A DNA stretch of 64,000 bases, taken from Pseudomonas sp. RIT288. GTDB lineage: Bacteria > Pseudomonadota > Gammaproteobacteria > Pseudomonadales > Pseudomonadaceae. The DNA lies in assembly GCF_000631985.1 (NCBI RefSeq), contig NZ_JFYN01000044.1:1-64000 (forward strand), read 5' to 3'. A program made the translations under genes and the position numbers. Below, piece by piece: positions 53,605 to 61,269 of this stretch. The notes under the pieces were generated by a model, which made no database searches, had not been told where the DNA came from, and saw only the letters and a program-made list of their open reading frames with translations. Positions within the stretch are counted from its first letter, which is position 1. Each line of letters starts with the position of its first letter.

Positions 53605-54714
53605 ATGACCCCGACACCCCGCAGAAAAATCGTCGTCGCACACTCGGTGCGCACTGATGCGCCGCAACACGAAGTGCAGACCAACAAGGCGCTGGCCCGT
53701 TGGCTGGCGCAAATTCTCGGGCTCAAATTTGCTGGCAGCTACGACCCGGAAAAACACCGCGGTCGTGACCTGTACTGGCTGCCCACGCAAACCATTGTCG
53801 GCGCCAGACAGGCGCAGGCCCTGGGCATCAAAAGCGCGGACGATTTGTGGGGCGGATTCGTCGAACACGATTTCATCTGCACCAAAGCCATCAGCCACGG
53901 CCTGCGTAGTCATCTGGCCCACGCGCCGCAGGGCTGGGCGCCGCTGTTTTCTGAGCGCGTGCGCGATGTGGTGCTCGACGGCTTGACGGTGTTTGCCGTG
54001 GAAGACGCGCGACCCGCTGCCGAACATCTGCTGTACAGCGGGCCGATCCGCCTGAAGCCGATTCACGCCTGCGCCGGTCGCGGCCAGGAAGTTATCAACA
54101 GCCTCGACGCGTTCGATGAAGTGCTCGCCCGTGCGGAGGCTGCCGAGCTGTTCCGCGATGGCGTGGTGCTGGAGCAGGACTTGAGCAAGGTTTTCACCCA
54201 CAGCGTCGGCCAGTCATTCATCGGCGACAAAGTGCTGAGCTACTGCGGTGATCAATACTTGACCCAGGATGCTCACGGTGAAGACGTCTACGGCGGTTCG
54301 AATCTGTTGGTGGTGCAGGGCGGTTACGCCGATCTGCTGGCGCTGGACTTGCCGGACGATGTGCGGCTGGCCATCGAGCAGGCGCAGATTTTTGACCGGG
54401 CGGCAGACGAGGCCTACCCGGGGTTCTACGCCTCACGCCGCAATTACGACATCGCTCAGGGCCTGGACAGCAATGGCAACCCCCGCAGCGGGGTACTCGA
54501 ACAATCCTGGCGCATGGGCGGTGCCAGCGGCGCGGAACTGGCCGCGCTGCAAAGCTTCGTCAATGATCCGCAGATGCCCGCGATCCGCGTGTCGACGGTG
54601 GAGACCTACACCGATCAGACCCTGCCGGCCGATGCCATCGAAATCTATCGCGGGCCGGCAGAGAACAGCGACTTCCTTCTCAAATACGTAACGGTCAAAT
54701 CCTATGACGGCTAG
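53605..54714 (+). CDS. DUF3182 family protein, ATP-grasp-like
   Basis: 369 aa. Matches the DUF3182 pattern by memory (VVAHSVRTDAPQHEVQTNKALARWLA near the start; NLLVVQGGYADLLAL in the middle). The stretch IRLKPIHACAGRGQEVINS, then VVLEQDL, resembles the ATP-binding lysine and glycine loop and the hinge of ATP-grasp ligases; this fold assignment is inference. The alpha/beta hydrolase gene starts inside its end (11-base overlap), so the two probably act together. Function unknown. Confidence 0.72.
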   Translation: MTPTPRRKIVVAHSVRTDAPQHEVQTNKALARWLAQILGLKFAGSYDPEKHRGRDLYWLPTQTIVGARQAQALGIKSADDLWGGFVEHDFICTKAISHGLRSHLAHAPQGWAPLFSERVRDVVLDGLTVFAVEDARPAAEHLLYSGPIRLKPIHACAGRGQEVINSLDAFDEVLARAEAAELFRDGVVLEQDLSKVFTHSVGQSFIGDKVLSYCGDQYLTQDAHGEDVYGGSNLLVVQGGYADLLALDLPDDVRLAIEQAQIFDRAADEAYPGFYASRRNYDIAQGLDSNGNPRSGVLEQSWRMGGASGAELAALQSFVNDPQMPAIRVSTVETYTDQTLPADAIEIYRGPAENSDFLLKYVTVKSYDG

Positions 54715-55462
54715 AAGCGAAAGCATTCAGATCGACATTGATGACGAACAGATGAGCGGGACGTTTCTCAGTCCAAAATCGAAAGTCCCCGGCGTGTTGT
54801 TTGTGCACGGTTGGGGCGGTAGCCAGGAACGTGATCTTGAGCGCGCCAAGGGCATCGCCGGTCTCGGTTGTGTATGCCTGACCTTCGACCTGCGCGGGCA
54901 CACCGGTGGCACCGGCATTCCGCTGACGCGGGTGACGCGCGAAGACAACCTGCGTGACCTGCTCGCAGCCTACGACCGCCTGCTCGCGCACCCGGCGCTC
55001 GACACCTCGGCGATTGCGGTGGTCGGCACCAGTTATGGCGGTTACCTCGCTTCGATCCTCACTTCGTTGCGTCCGGTGCGCTGGCTGGCGCTGCGAGTGC
55101 CGGCGCTGTATCGCGACGAGCAATGGCACACGCCCAAGCGCGAACTGGACAAGGCCGATCTGCGCGACTATCGGGCGACGTTGGTGCGGGCCGACAGTAA
55201 CCGTGCGCTGCACGCCTGTTCGCAGTTCACCGGGGATGTGTTGCTGGTGGAATCGGAAACCGACGACTACGTGCCCCACGCGACGATCATGAGTTACCGC
55301 GCCGCCTGTCAGCAGACGCATTCGCTGACGCACCGGATTATCGACGGCGCCGACCATGCCTTGAGCGAGCCGGTTTCGCAGCAGGCCTATACCTCGATTC
55401 TGGTGGACTGGATTACCGAGATGGTGGTCGGTGAGCGGTTGAGCATTATTCAGGCAACATAA
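54704..55462 (+). CDS. Alpha/beta hydrolase
   Basis: 252 aa. HGWGGS (35-40) forms the oxyanion side, the nucleophile elbow GTSYGG places Ser110, and likely acid Asp197 or Asp198 (ESETDDYV) and His218 (DGADHAL) complete the triad. Overlaps the DUF3182 gene, suggesting translational coupling. Esterase or acyl-peptidase activity cannot be told apart. No signal peptide. Confidence 0.85.
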   Translation: MTARSESIQIDIDDEQMSGTFLSPKSKVPGVLFVHGWGGSQERDLERAKGIAGLGCVCLTFDLRGHTGGTGIPLTRVTREDNLRDLLAAYDRLLAHPALDTSAIAVVGTSYGGYLASILTSLRPVRWLALRVPALYRDEQWHTPKRELDKADLRDYRATLVRADSNRALHACSQFTGDVLLVESETDDYVPHATIMSYRAACQQTHSLTHRIIDGADHALSEPVSQQAYTSILVDWITEMVVGERLSIIQAT

Positions 55463-55483
55463 TCTTTGGCGCCCTTTCGGCCG

Positions 55484-55554
55484 CCATCGCGAGCAGGCTC
55501 ACTCCTACAATGTGCGACGTGCGCCCCTGTAGGAGTGAGCCTGCTTGCGATAGC
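55484..55554. repeat. Palindromic intergenic repeat, family 2
   Basis: CATCGCGAGCAGGCTCACTC then CTACA, 18-base spacer, and the complement GTAGGAGTGAGCCTGC then TTGCGATAG. Same family as 63393. Located between two convergent 3' ends. Confidence 0.88.
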
Positions 55555-55575
55555 CTTTTCAGTTTCACAGCAAAG

Positions 55576-56550
55576 TCAGGAAGGTTTCTTCTCGATCCGC
55601 AACGCCTTGGCCTTGGCCTCCACCAGCAAATACATCACCACCGTAATCAGTAACGGCAGCAGAAAGTAAATCGCCCGATACGCCAGCAACCCCGCCACCA
55701 GACTGCCCCGCGAAGCCTCATGCTGCAGCAGCGCGACGAACACCGCTTCCAACACCCCGAGCCCTGCCGGAATGTGCGTGATCACCCCGGCAATCGCGCT
55801 GATCAACAGCACGCCGAGCACCAACGGATAATCCAGTTTGCTCGGCAACAGAGTGAAAATCACCGCCGCCATCAGCGACCAGTTCAATGCACCGAGCAGC
55901 AACTGCAGCACAGCCATGCGCAGTGACGGCAGGTTGATTTCCACCCCGCGAATCGACCACTCGCGGCGCTTGGAGAATTGGCACGCGGCGAGGTAACCGG
56001 CACTCAACAGCAGCAACAGCACGCCGATGCCTTGCAATGCGCCACTGCTGATTTTCCAGCCCGGCGGCATGCTCACCAGGCCGCTGCTGAACACCACGCC
56101 GGCAATCGTCATGTAACCGAACCAGTTGGTGGCCAGGCTCAGACCGAGAATCTTGGCGATGTTGCTTTTGCTCACCCCCAAGCGCGAATACAGCCGATAG
56201 CGCATGGCAATCCCGCCGACCCAGGCGCTGAGATTGAGGTTGAACGCATAGCTGATGATCCCCACCGGGAGGATCTGTTTCCAGGTCAGGTCCTGGCGAA
56301 TGTAGGTGCGTCCGATCAGGTCGAAACTGGCGTAGGTGAGAAAGCTCAGCAGGGTCAGGCTGGCGGCAATGATCAGCGTGCGCACCTTGAAGTCGGCCAG
56401 GGTTTGCAGGACTTCCGCCCATTCGATGCGGGTGGCGAACATCGTCAGCAACACAATCAACGCGAGGAAAAACAGCAGCGTCAGCGGGCGCTTCCAGCGA
56501 CTCCATCGGGAATGCACAGCGGGTGCCGCTTGCGCTTGGGAATGGCTCAT
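55576..56550 (-). CDS. ybhN: YbhN/LPG-synthase-TM family membrane protein
   Basis: 324 aa with about eight hydrophobic segments. Belongs to the flippase-like domain family (lysylphosphatidylglycerol synthetase TM region, without the synthetase half). The ATG overlaps the clsB stop (ATGA), which decides the start over one 17 codons upstream. E. coli has the same ybhP-ybhO-ybhN order; a lipid-handling role is inferred from the cardiolipin synthase partner. Confidence 0.85.
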   Translation of the reverse strand: MSHSQAQAAPAVHSRWSRWKRPLTLLFFLALIVLLTMFATRIEWAEVLQTLADFKVRTLIIAASLTLLSFLTYASFDLIGRTYIRQDLTWKQILPVGIISYAFNLNLSAWVGGIAMRYRLYSRLGVSKSNIAKILGLSLATNWFGYMTIAGVVFSSGLVSMPPGWKISSGALQGIGVLLLLLSAGYLAACQFSKRREWSIRGVEINLPSLRMAVLQLLLGALNWSLMAAVIFTLLPSKLDYPLVLGVLLISAIAGVITHIPAGLGVLEAVFVALLQHEASRGSLVAGLLAYRAIYFLLPLLITVVMYLLVEAKAKALRIEKKPS

Positions 56551-57821
56551 GACGTGTGCCCCCGAAATGGCTTGAGCCGCGGTTTGTGCGCCGGTAACCA
56601 ACCGGCCATCGCCGGAAAATGCCGTAAAAAGTGAAACACCAGAAACCCCACGGTCATGTGCCAGATCCGTCCACGCGGCGAAATGCTCGCGTCCATCGCT
56701 TTGCAGTGATTCTGGCTCAGGTCATCCAGGCGCTGAAACAGATGCTGATTGAACGCGCGATCGCGGATCAGCACGTTGGCTTCCAGGTTCAGTGACAGGC
56801 TCAGCGGGTCGAGATTGCTCGAGCCGACGGTGCTCCATTCCTCGTCCACCAGCGCGACTTTGCCGTGCAGCGGGCGCTGGCAATATTCGTGGATTTGCAC
56901 CCCGGCCTTGAGCAGATAGTCGTAGGTCATGCGCGCTGCCAGTTTGGCCACCAGCATGTCCGGTTGACCTTGCAGGATCAGCCGCACCTCGACGCCACGG
57001 CGCGCAGCATTGCGAATCTCGCGCAGCAGGCGGTAGCCGGGGAAGAAATAGGCGTTGGCGATCACCACCCGGCGTTTGGCCCGGCGCAATGCGTGCAAGT
57101 ACACATCTTCGATGTCGGTGTGATGCTGATCGTTATCACGAAACACCAGACGTACCTGCCCGTCGTGGTCACTGAAGGCCATGTCCGCCCGGCGCTGGCG
57201 CCGACGTTGCCACCAGAACCGCGCGCGCCCCGGCCGACCACTTTGCAGCAGGGCGAAATGATGGATGTCAGCGACCGCCGGCCCCTGAATCTGCACCGCA
57301 TAATCCTGTTTCGCCTCGGGGCCGAAATCGGCCAGGTGATCGCCGGAGAAGTTGATCCCGCCAATGAACGCGATCAGTCCGTCGACCACCACGATCTTGC
57401 GGTGCAGGCGGCGGAACCAGTTGGTACGAAAACCCAGGTGTTTGGGCGCCGGGTCAAACATCTGCAGGTGCACACCCGCATCGCTCAGTGCCGCGAGATA
57501 AGCGGTGGTCAACTCGCCGCAACCAAAACCGTCAAGGCTGACGGTGGTGCGCACGCCGCGCCGGGCGGCGTCGATCAAAATCTGCTGCAACTCTGCGCCG
57601 ACCTTGTCTTCGAAAACGATGAAGGTCTCCAGCAGAATTTCACTCTTTGCCGCACGCATGGCGTCGAACACTCGGGGGAAATACTCCTCGCCGTTTTCCA
57701 GCAACTCGACACGGTTGTTGCCCTGCCAGCCGTACTCGACATCAACATGCCCGGGTTCGCGCACCGGCGGGTTGATGCTGATCGGTTCCACGGCGGATTT
57801 CTCCAGCGGTGCGCTGCTCAT
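56547..57821 (-). CDS. clsB: Cardiolipin synthase B (YbhO)
   Basis: 424 aa, phospholipase D superfamily. Two HKD motifs: HRKIVVVD (His140, Lys142, Asp147) and HGKVALVD (His319, Lys321, Asp326). No N-terminal TM pair, unlike ClsA, matching the ClsB type that makes cardiolipin from phosphatidylglycerol and can also act on other lipid head groups. Both ends are coupled to neighbours by ATGA overlaps. Confidence 0.9.
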   Translation of the reverse strand: MSSAPLEKSAVEPISINPPVREPGHVDVEYGWQGNNRVELLENGEEYFPRVFDAMRAAKSEILLETFIVFEDKVGAELQQILIDAARRGVRTTVSLDGFGCGELTTAYLAALSDAGVHLQMFDPAPKHLGFRTNWFRRLHRKIVVVDGLIAFIGGINFSGDHLADFGPEAKQDYAVQIQGPAVADIHHFALLQSGRPGRARFWWQRRRQRRADMAFSDHDGQVRLVFRDNDQHHTDIEDVYLHALRRAKRRVVIANAYFFPGYRLLREIRNAARRGVEVRLILQGQPDMLVAKLAARMTYDYLLKAGVQIHEYCQRPLHGKVALVDEEWSTVGSSNLDPLSLSLNLEANVLIRDRAFNQHLFQRLDDLSQNHCKAMDASISPRGRIWHMTVGFLVFHFLRHFPAMAGWLPAHKPRLKPFRGHTS

Positions 57822-58615
57822 AGTTCGATCTCCACCGATAACGGGACGTGGTCGGAAAGGTGTGACCAGGGCCGGTTGGCCAGGACTTTCGGCTGGCTGG
57901 CCTTGAGGTTGCGTACGTAAATACGATCGAGCCGCAGCGTCGGCAGGCGCGCCGGAAAGCTGCGCGCCGGTTTGCCGTGATGCTCGGCGAACACCTCGCG
58001 CAGACCGCAGGGTTCAAGCAGTGCATCGGCGCGCTGGCGCCAGTCGTTGAAGTCACCGGCGACGATCACCGGCGCGTCAACCGGCAGCTCCGCCAGACGC
58101 TCGCCGAGCAGTTTCAATTGCGCATTGCGATGGCTTTCGCGCAGGCCCAGATGCACACAGATCGCATGCACCTCGACGCCATCGCCCGGCATGCGCAGCA
58201 CGCAATGCAGCAGCCCGCGGTTCTCGTGGCCGCTGATCGAGACGTCGAGGTTGTCGTGGCGGATGATCTGGAACTTCGACAGCAACGCATTGCCGTGATC
58301 GCCCTCCGGGTACACCGCGTTGCGCCCATAGGCGAACTGCGGCCACAGACTGTCGGCGAGGAACTCGTATTGCGGCATCGTCGGCCAGTTGCTGTAGCGC
58401 TTGGGATGATGTTCGTGGGTGCCGTGGACTTCCTGCAAAAACACCACGTCGGCCGCCACGCTACGCACCGCTTCGCGCAACTCCGGGAGGATGAAACGGC
58501 GATTGAGGGCGGTGAAGCCTTTGTGCGTGTTGACCGTCAACACAGTGAAGCGGCGCACCGACACTTCAACGCTGGTCTGCTCGTCGGTGAACCCGACCGG
58601 CTCTGGAATACTCAT
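57818..58615 (-). CDS. ybhP: YbhP, endonuclease/exonuclease/phosphatase family protein
   Basis: 265 aa. EEP-fold metal-dependent phosphoesterase: metal-binding Glu in FLQEVHG (about 62), GDFNDW (about 191-196) and C-terminal LSDHVPL. Substrate unknown; the operon with clsB suggests a lipid-derived phosphate rather than DNA, which is inference. Start and stop are in ATGA overlaps. Confidence 0.88.
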   Translation of the reverse strand: MSIPEPVGFTDEQTSVEVSVRRFTVLTVNTHKGFTALNRRFILPELREAVRSVAADVVFLQEVHGTHEHHPKRYSNWPTMPQYEFLADSLWPQFAYGRNAVYPEGDHGNALLSKFQIIRHDNLDVSISGHENRGLLHCVLRMPGDGVEVHAICVHLGLRESHRNAQLKLLGERLAELPVDAPVIVAGDFNDWRQRADALLEPCGLREVFAEHHGKPARSFPARLPTLRLDRIYVRNLKASQPKVLANRPWSHLSDHVPLSVEIEL

Positions 58616-59538
58616 GCCAACACCCCTTCGGCAGCCGGTTCGCCGGGGGTGGTGGCGAGCGTTTTATCCAGCTCGAATCGGTGGAGCAAACTGCGCGCGT
58701 CGTAGGGCGCGCGAACTTTGATGTCGTTGTCGAAATAGCAGAACACTTCGCGGGATTTGCGCGCCCGCGGCTTGAGGCGCGGCGCGATCAGATGTGCATC
58801 GCCGGGCTGCTGACCGTGGTGCCAGGCGTCGATGCGTTCGGCCCAGTTCTGCAACGCCGATTCGGTGTAGCCGCTGGCGTACAGCTCTTCGGCGCCGTGC
58901 AGACGCAGGTAAACGAAATCGCTGGTGAGGTCTTCGCGGTACGGCCATTTGCCGGCGGTGTCGGCGATCACCAGGGCGGTGTTGTAGCGTTTCAACAAGC
59001 GCACGAAGTCGGGGTCGATGAACGTGTCGTTGCGCACTTCCACGGCATGACGCAACGGTTTTTTGCGCCAGGCTTTGAGGCTGGCGTGGCCGTGCAGGTG
59101 CGAGTCGTGCTGACGGGCGAGGGCGGCGGCCGCTGCAGTGTCGTGGGGCAACAAGGCAAGAAAGTGTTCGAAGCGCCCGGGATCGAATTTGAAGTTCGGC
59201 GGAAACTGCCAGAGGATCGGCCCGAGCTTGTCCTTGAGCTCCAGCACCCCGGAGGCGAAGAAATTCGCCAGCGGTTTTTCGATCTCGCGCAAACGCCGGA
59301 CGTGGGTGATGAAACGCGGCGCCTTGACGCTGAACACGAAGTCGTCGGGCGTTTCGCTGTACCACTGGGCGTAACGTTCGGGCCGTTGCAGGGCGTAGAA
59401 CGATCCATTGATTTCGATGCTGTTGACCGCCCGCGAAGCGAATTGCAGTTCGCGCTTCTGCGTCAGTCCTTTCGGGTAGAAATCCCCGCGCCACGGAGCG
59501 TAGCGCCAGCCGGAAATACCGATGTGAATCGTTGTCAT
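58612..59538 (-). CDS. DUF72 family protein (YecE-like)
   Basis: 308 aa, TIM-barrel-like family starting TTIHIGISGWRYAPWRGDFYP with the typical FYALQRPERYAQW and FVFSVKAPRFITH motifs. Function unknown in any organism I know of. First gene of the four-gene coupled operon, which E. coli lacks at this place. Confidence 0.88.
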   Translation of the reverse strand: MTTIHIGISGWRYAPWRGDFYPKGLTQKRELQFASRAVNSIEINGSFYALQRPERYAQWYSETPDDFVFSVKAPRFITHVRRLREIEKPLANFFASGVLELKDKLGPILWQFPPNFKFDPGRFEHFLALLPHDTAAAAALARQHDSHLHGHASLKAWRKKPLRHAVEVRNDTFIDPDFVRLLKRYNTALVIADTAGKWPYREDLTSDFVYLRLHGAEELYASGYTESALQNWAERIDAWHHGQQPGDAHLIAPRLKPRARKSREVFCYFDNDIKVRAPYDARSLLHRFELDKTLATTPGEPAAEGVLA

Positions 59539-59630
59539 GCCGCCCTCCCGTTGTCAGTCCTCGTACAGCCTGTGTCTGCTGATGACTGCGGGCGGTTCGG
59601 GAAAGTTTCGGTGGCGTTACGGACGGTAGT

Positions 59631-59711
59631 CTGTAGGAGCTGCCGGAGGCTGCGATCTTTTGATGTTGCCTTTCAAGATCAAAAGATCGCAGCCTCCGGC
59701 AGCTCCTACAG
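59631..59711. repeat. Palindromic intergenic repeat, family 1
   Basis: CTGTAGGAGCTGCCGGAGGC, TGCGATCTTTTGAT, 13-base spacer, then the exact complement ending GCTCCTACAG; 34-bp perfect arms. Between the DUF72 operon start and the MFS stop. Confidence 0.95.
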
Positions 59712-59738
59712 AGGGATATCATTGAGACAGATATTTGA

Positions 59739-60941
59739 TCAGTGGCCGGTGACGACTCGCGAAGTGCTTTCAGCATAGGCCGGGCCGAGGCGATCCAGTC
59801 GCCCGCTCCACGCGGTCAGCGCCAGCGCCAGCAACACCACCAGCCCGCCGATCCACGCCGTGTGAATCAGGCCCAGATGTTCGACGATCAGGCCACCGCC
59901 CCATGCACCGCCGGCAATTCCGAGGTTGAACGCAGCAATGTTCAGTCCCGATGCCACATCCACTGCCTGCGGCGTGTGATGTTCAGCCTGACGCACCACA
60001 TACACTTGCAGCCCCGGCACGTTGCCGAACGCCACCGCGCCCCATACCAGCACCGTGGCCAGCGCCAGCCAAGGATTGCCGGCGGTGAAGGTCAGCACGA
60101 ACAGCACCGCCGCCAGCAGAGCGAAGATGATTTTCAGGGCGCTGATCGGCCCGCGTTTGTCTGCCAGTTTGCCGCCCCAGATATTGCCGACCGCCACCGA
60201 CACGCCGTAAACCAGCAACACCAGGCTGACAGTGCTGGCGCTGAAGCCGGAGATGTCCTGCAGGATCGGCGCGAGGAAGGTGAAGGCGATGAACGAGCCG
60301 CCGTAACCGATCGCGGTCATGGCGTACACCAGCAGCAGACGCGGTTGTTTCAGCACTTGCAGTTGCTGCAGCAAGGACGCCGGTTTGCTATGGGTGATGT
60401 TGTTCGGCACGTACAGCAGGCTGCCGATGAAGGCGATCACACCCAGCGCCGAAACGGCGAGGAAGGTTTCGCGCCAGCCGAAATGCTGACCGATGAATGT
60501 GCCCAGCGGTACGCCGGTGACCAGGGCCACGGTGAGACCGGTGAACATGATCGCGATCGCACTGGCAGCTTTTTCCTTGGGCACCAGGCTGGTGGCGATG
60601 GTCGAGCCGATGGAGAAGAACACCCCGTGCGCCAGACCCGTGACGATCCGCGCCAGCACCAGCGATTCATAACTCGGCGCCATCCAGGCCAGCAGGTTGC
60701 CGAGGGTGAACAGCACCATCAGCGACAGTAGCAACAATTTGCGCGGGACTTTGCCGGTGAGGGCGGTCAGCACCGGCGCGCCAATGGCAACACCCAGCGC
60801 ATACAGACTGACCAGCAGCCCGGCGGACGGCAGGCTGACGCCGAGATCGGCGCCAATGGTGGGTAACAGGCCAACGATGACGAACTCGGTCGTCCCGATG
60901 GCGAATGCGCTGAGGGTCAGCGCGAGCAAGGCAATGGGCAT
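59739..60941 (-). CDS. AraJ/YdhP-type MFS efflux transporter
   Basis: 400 aa, 12 hydrophobic segments, DHA1-like. The start MPIALLALTLSAFAIGTTEFVIVGLLP is the family signature; the frame is open 56 codons further but only ATG 60941 is plausible. TM5 motif C region (FTGLTVALVTGVPLGTFIGQ) is present, typical of proton antiport exporters. Substrate unknown (sugars or drugs by family). Confidence 0.88.
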   Translation of the reverse strand: MPIALLALTLSAFAIGTTEFVIVGLLPTIGADLGVSLPSAGLLVSLYALGVAIGAPVLTALTGKVPRKLLLLSLMVLFTLGNLLAWMAPSYESLVLARIVTGLAHGVFFSIGSTIATSLVPKEKAASAIAIMFTGLTVALVTGVPLGTFIGQHFGWRETFLAVSALGVIAFIGSLLYVPNNITHSKPASLLQQLQVLKQPRLLLVYAMTAIGYGGSFIAFTFLAPILQDISGFSASTVSLVLLVYGVSVAVGNIWGGKLADKRGPISALKIIFALLAAVLFVLTFTAGNPWLALATVLVWGAVAFGNVPGLQVYVVRQAEHHTPQAVDVASGLNIAAFNLGIAGGAWGGGLIVEHLGLIHTAWIGGLVVLLALALTAWSGRLDRLGPAYAESTSRVVTGH

Positions 60942-61063
60942 GACAGCACTCCGGTAGAGGTTTGAATGGAGCGCAGTGTCGGGGTTTGGGTTGTGCGGAA
61001 AAATACAGGGTTGGGCATTTGATATTTGCTGCTGACGCAAATATCCACGGAGTGCTGTGAACC

Positions 61064-61185
61064 CTGTGATGAGGGGATTTATCCCCGATGGGTTGCGAAG
61101 CAACCCCAACCGGTTCCAAAGGGTGTGAAGGCAGATGTTTACGACTGCTGCGCAGCCGATCGGGGATGAATCCCCTCGCCACAGG
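61064..61185. repeat. Palindromic intergenic repeat, family 3
   Basis: Left arm CTGTGATGAGGGGATTTATC then CCCGAT; right arm ATCGGGGATGAATCCCCTCG then CCACAG; inner GGTTGCGAAGCAACC and GCTGCGCAGC mini-hairpins. It fills much of the 328-base divergent gap between the MFS and mechanosensitive channel genes; beyond it no gene is seen there. Confidence 0.85.
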
Positions 61186-61269
61186 GGAAGGGTTAATGAG
61201 GCAAAAACCGAACTTGTCCGCCATTCACCGATCAGTTCCTTACAGGTTCAGCCAAGAGGGATCGGAGTT

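Noticed and set aside
53067..54201. Minus-strand frames (148 and 315 codons) over the lipoprotein 3' end and DUF3182 gene
   Set aside because: No ribosome binding site, no family resemblance, and they oppose a recognised protein.
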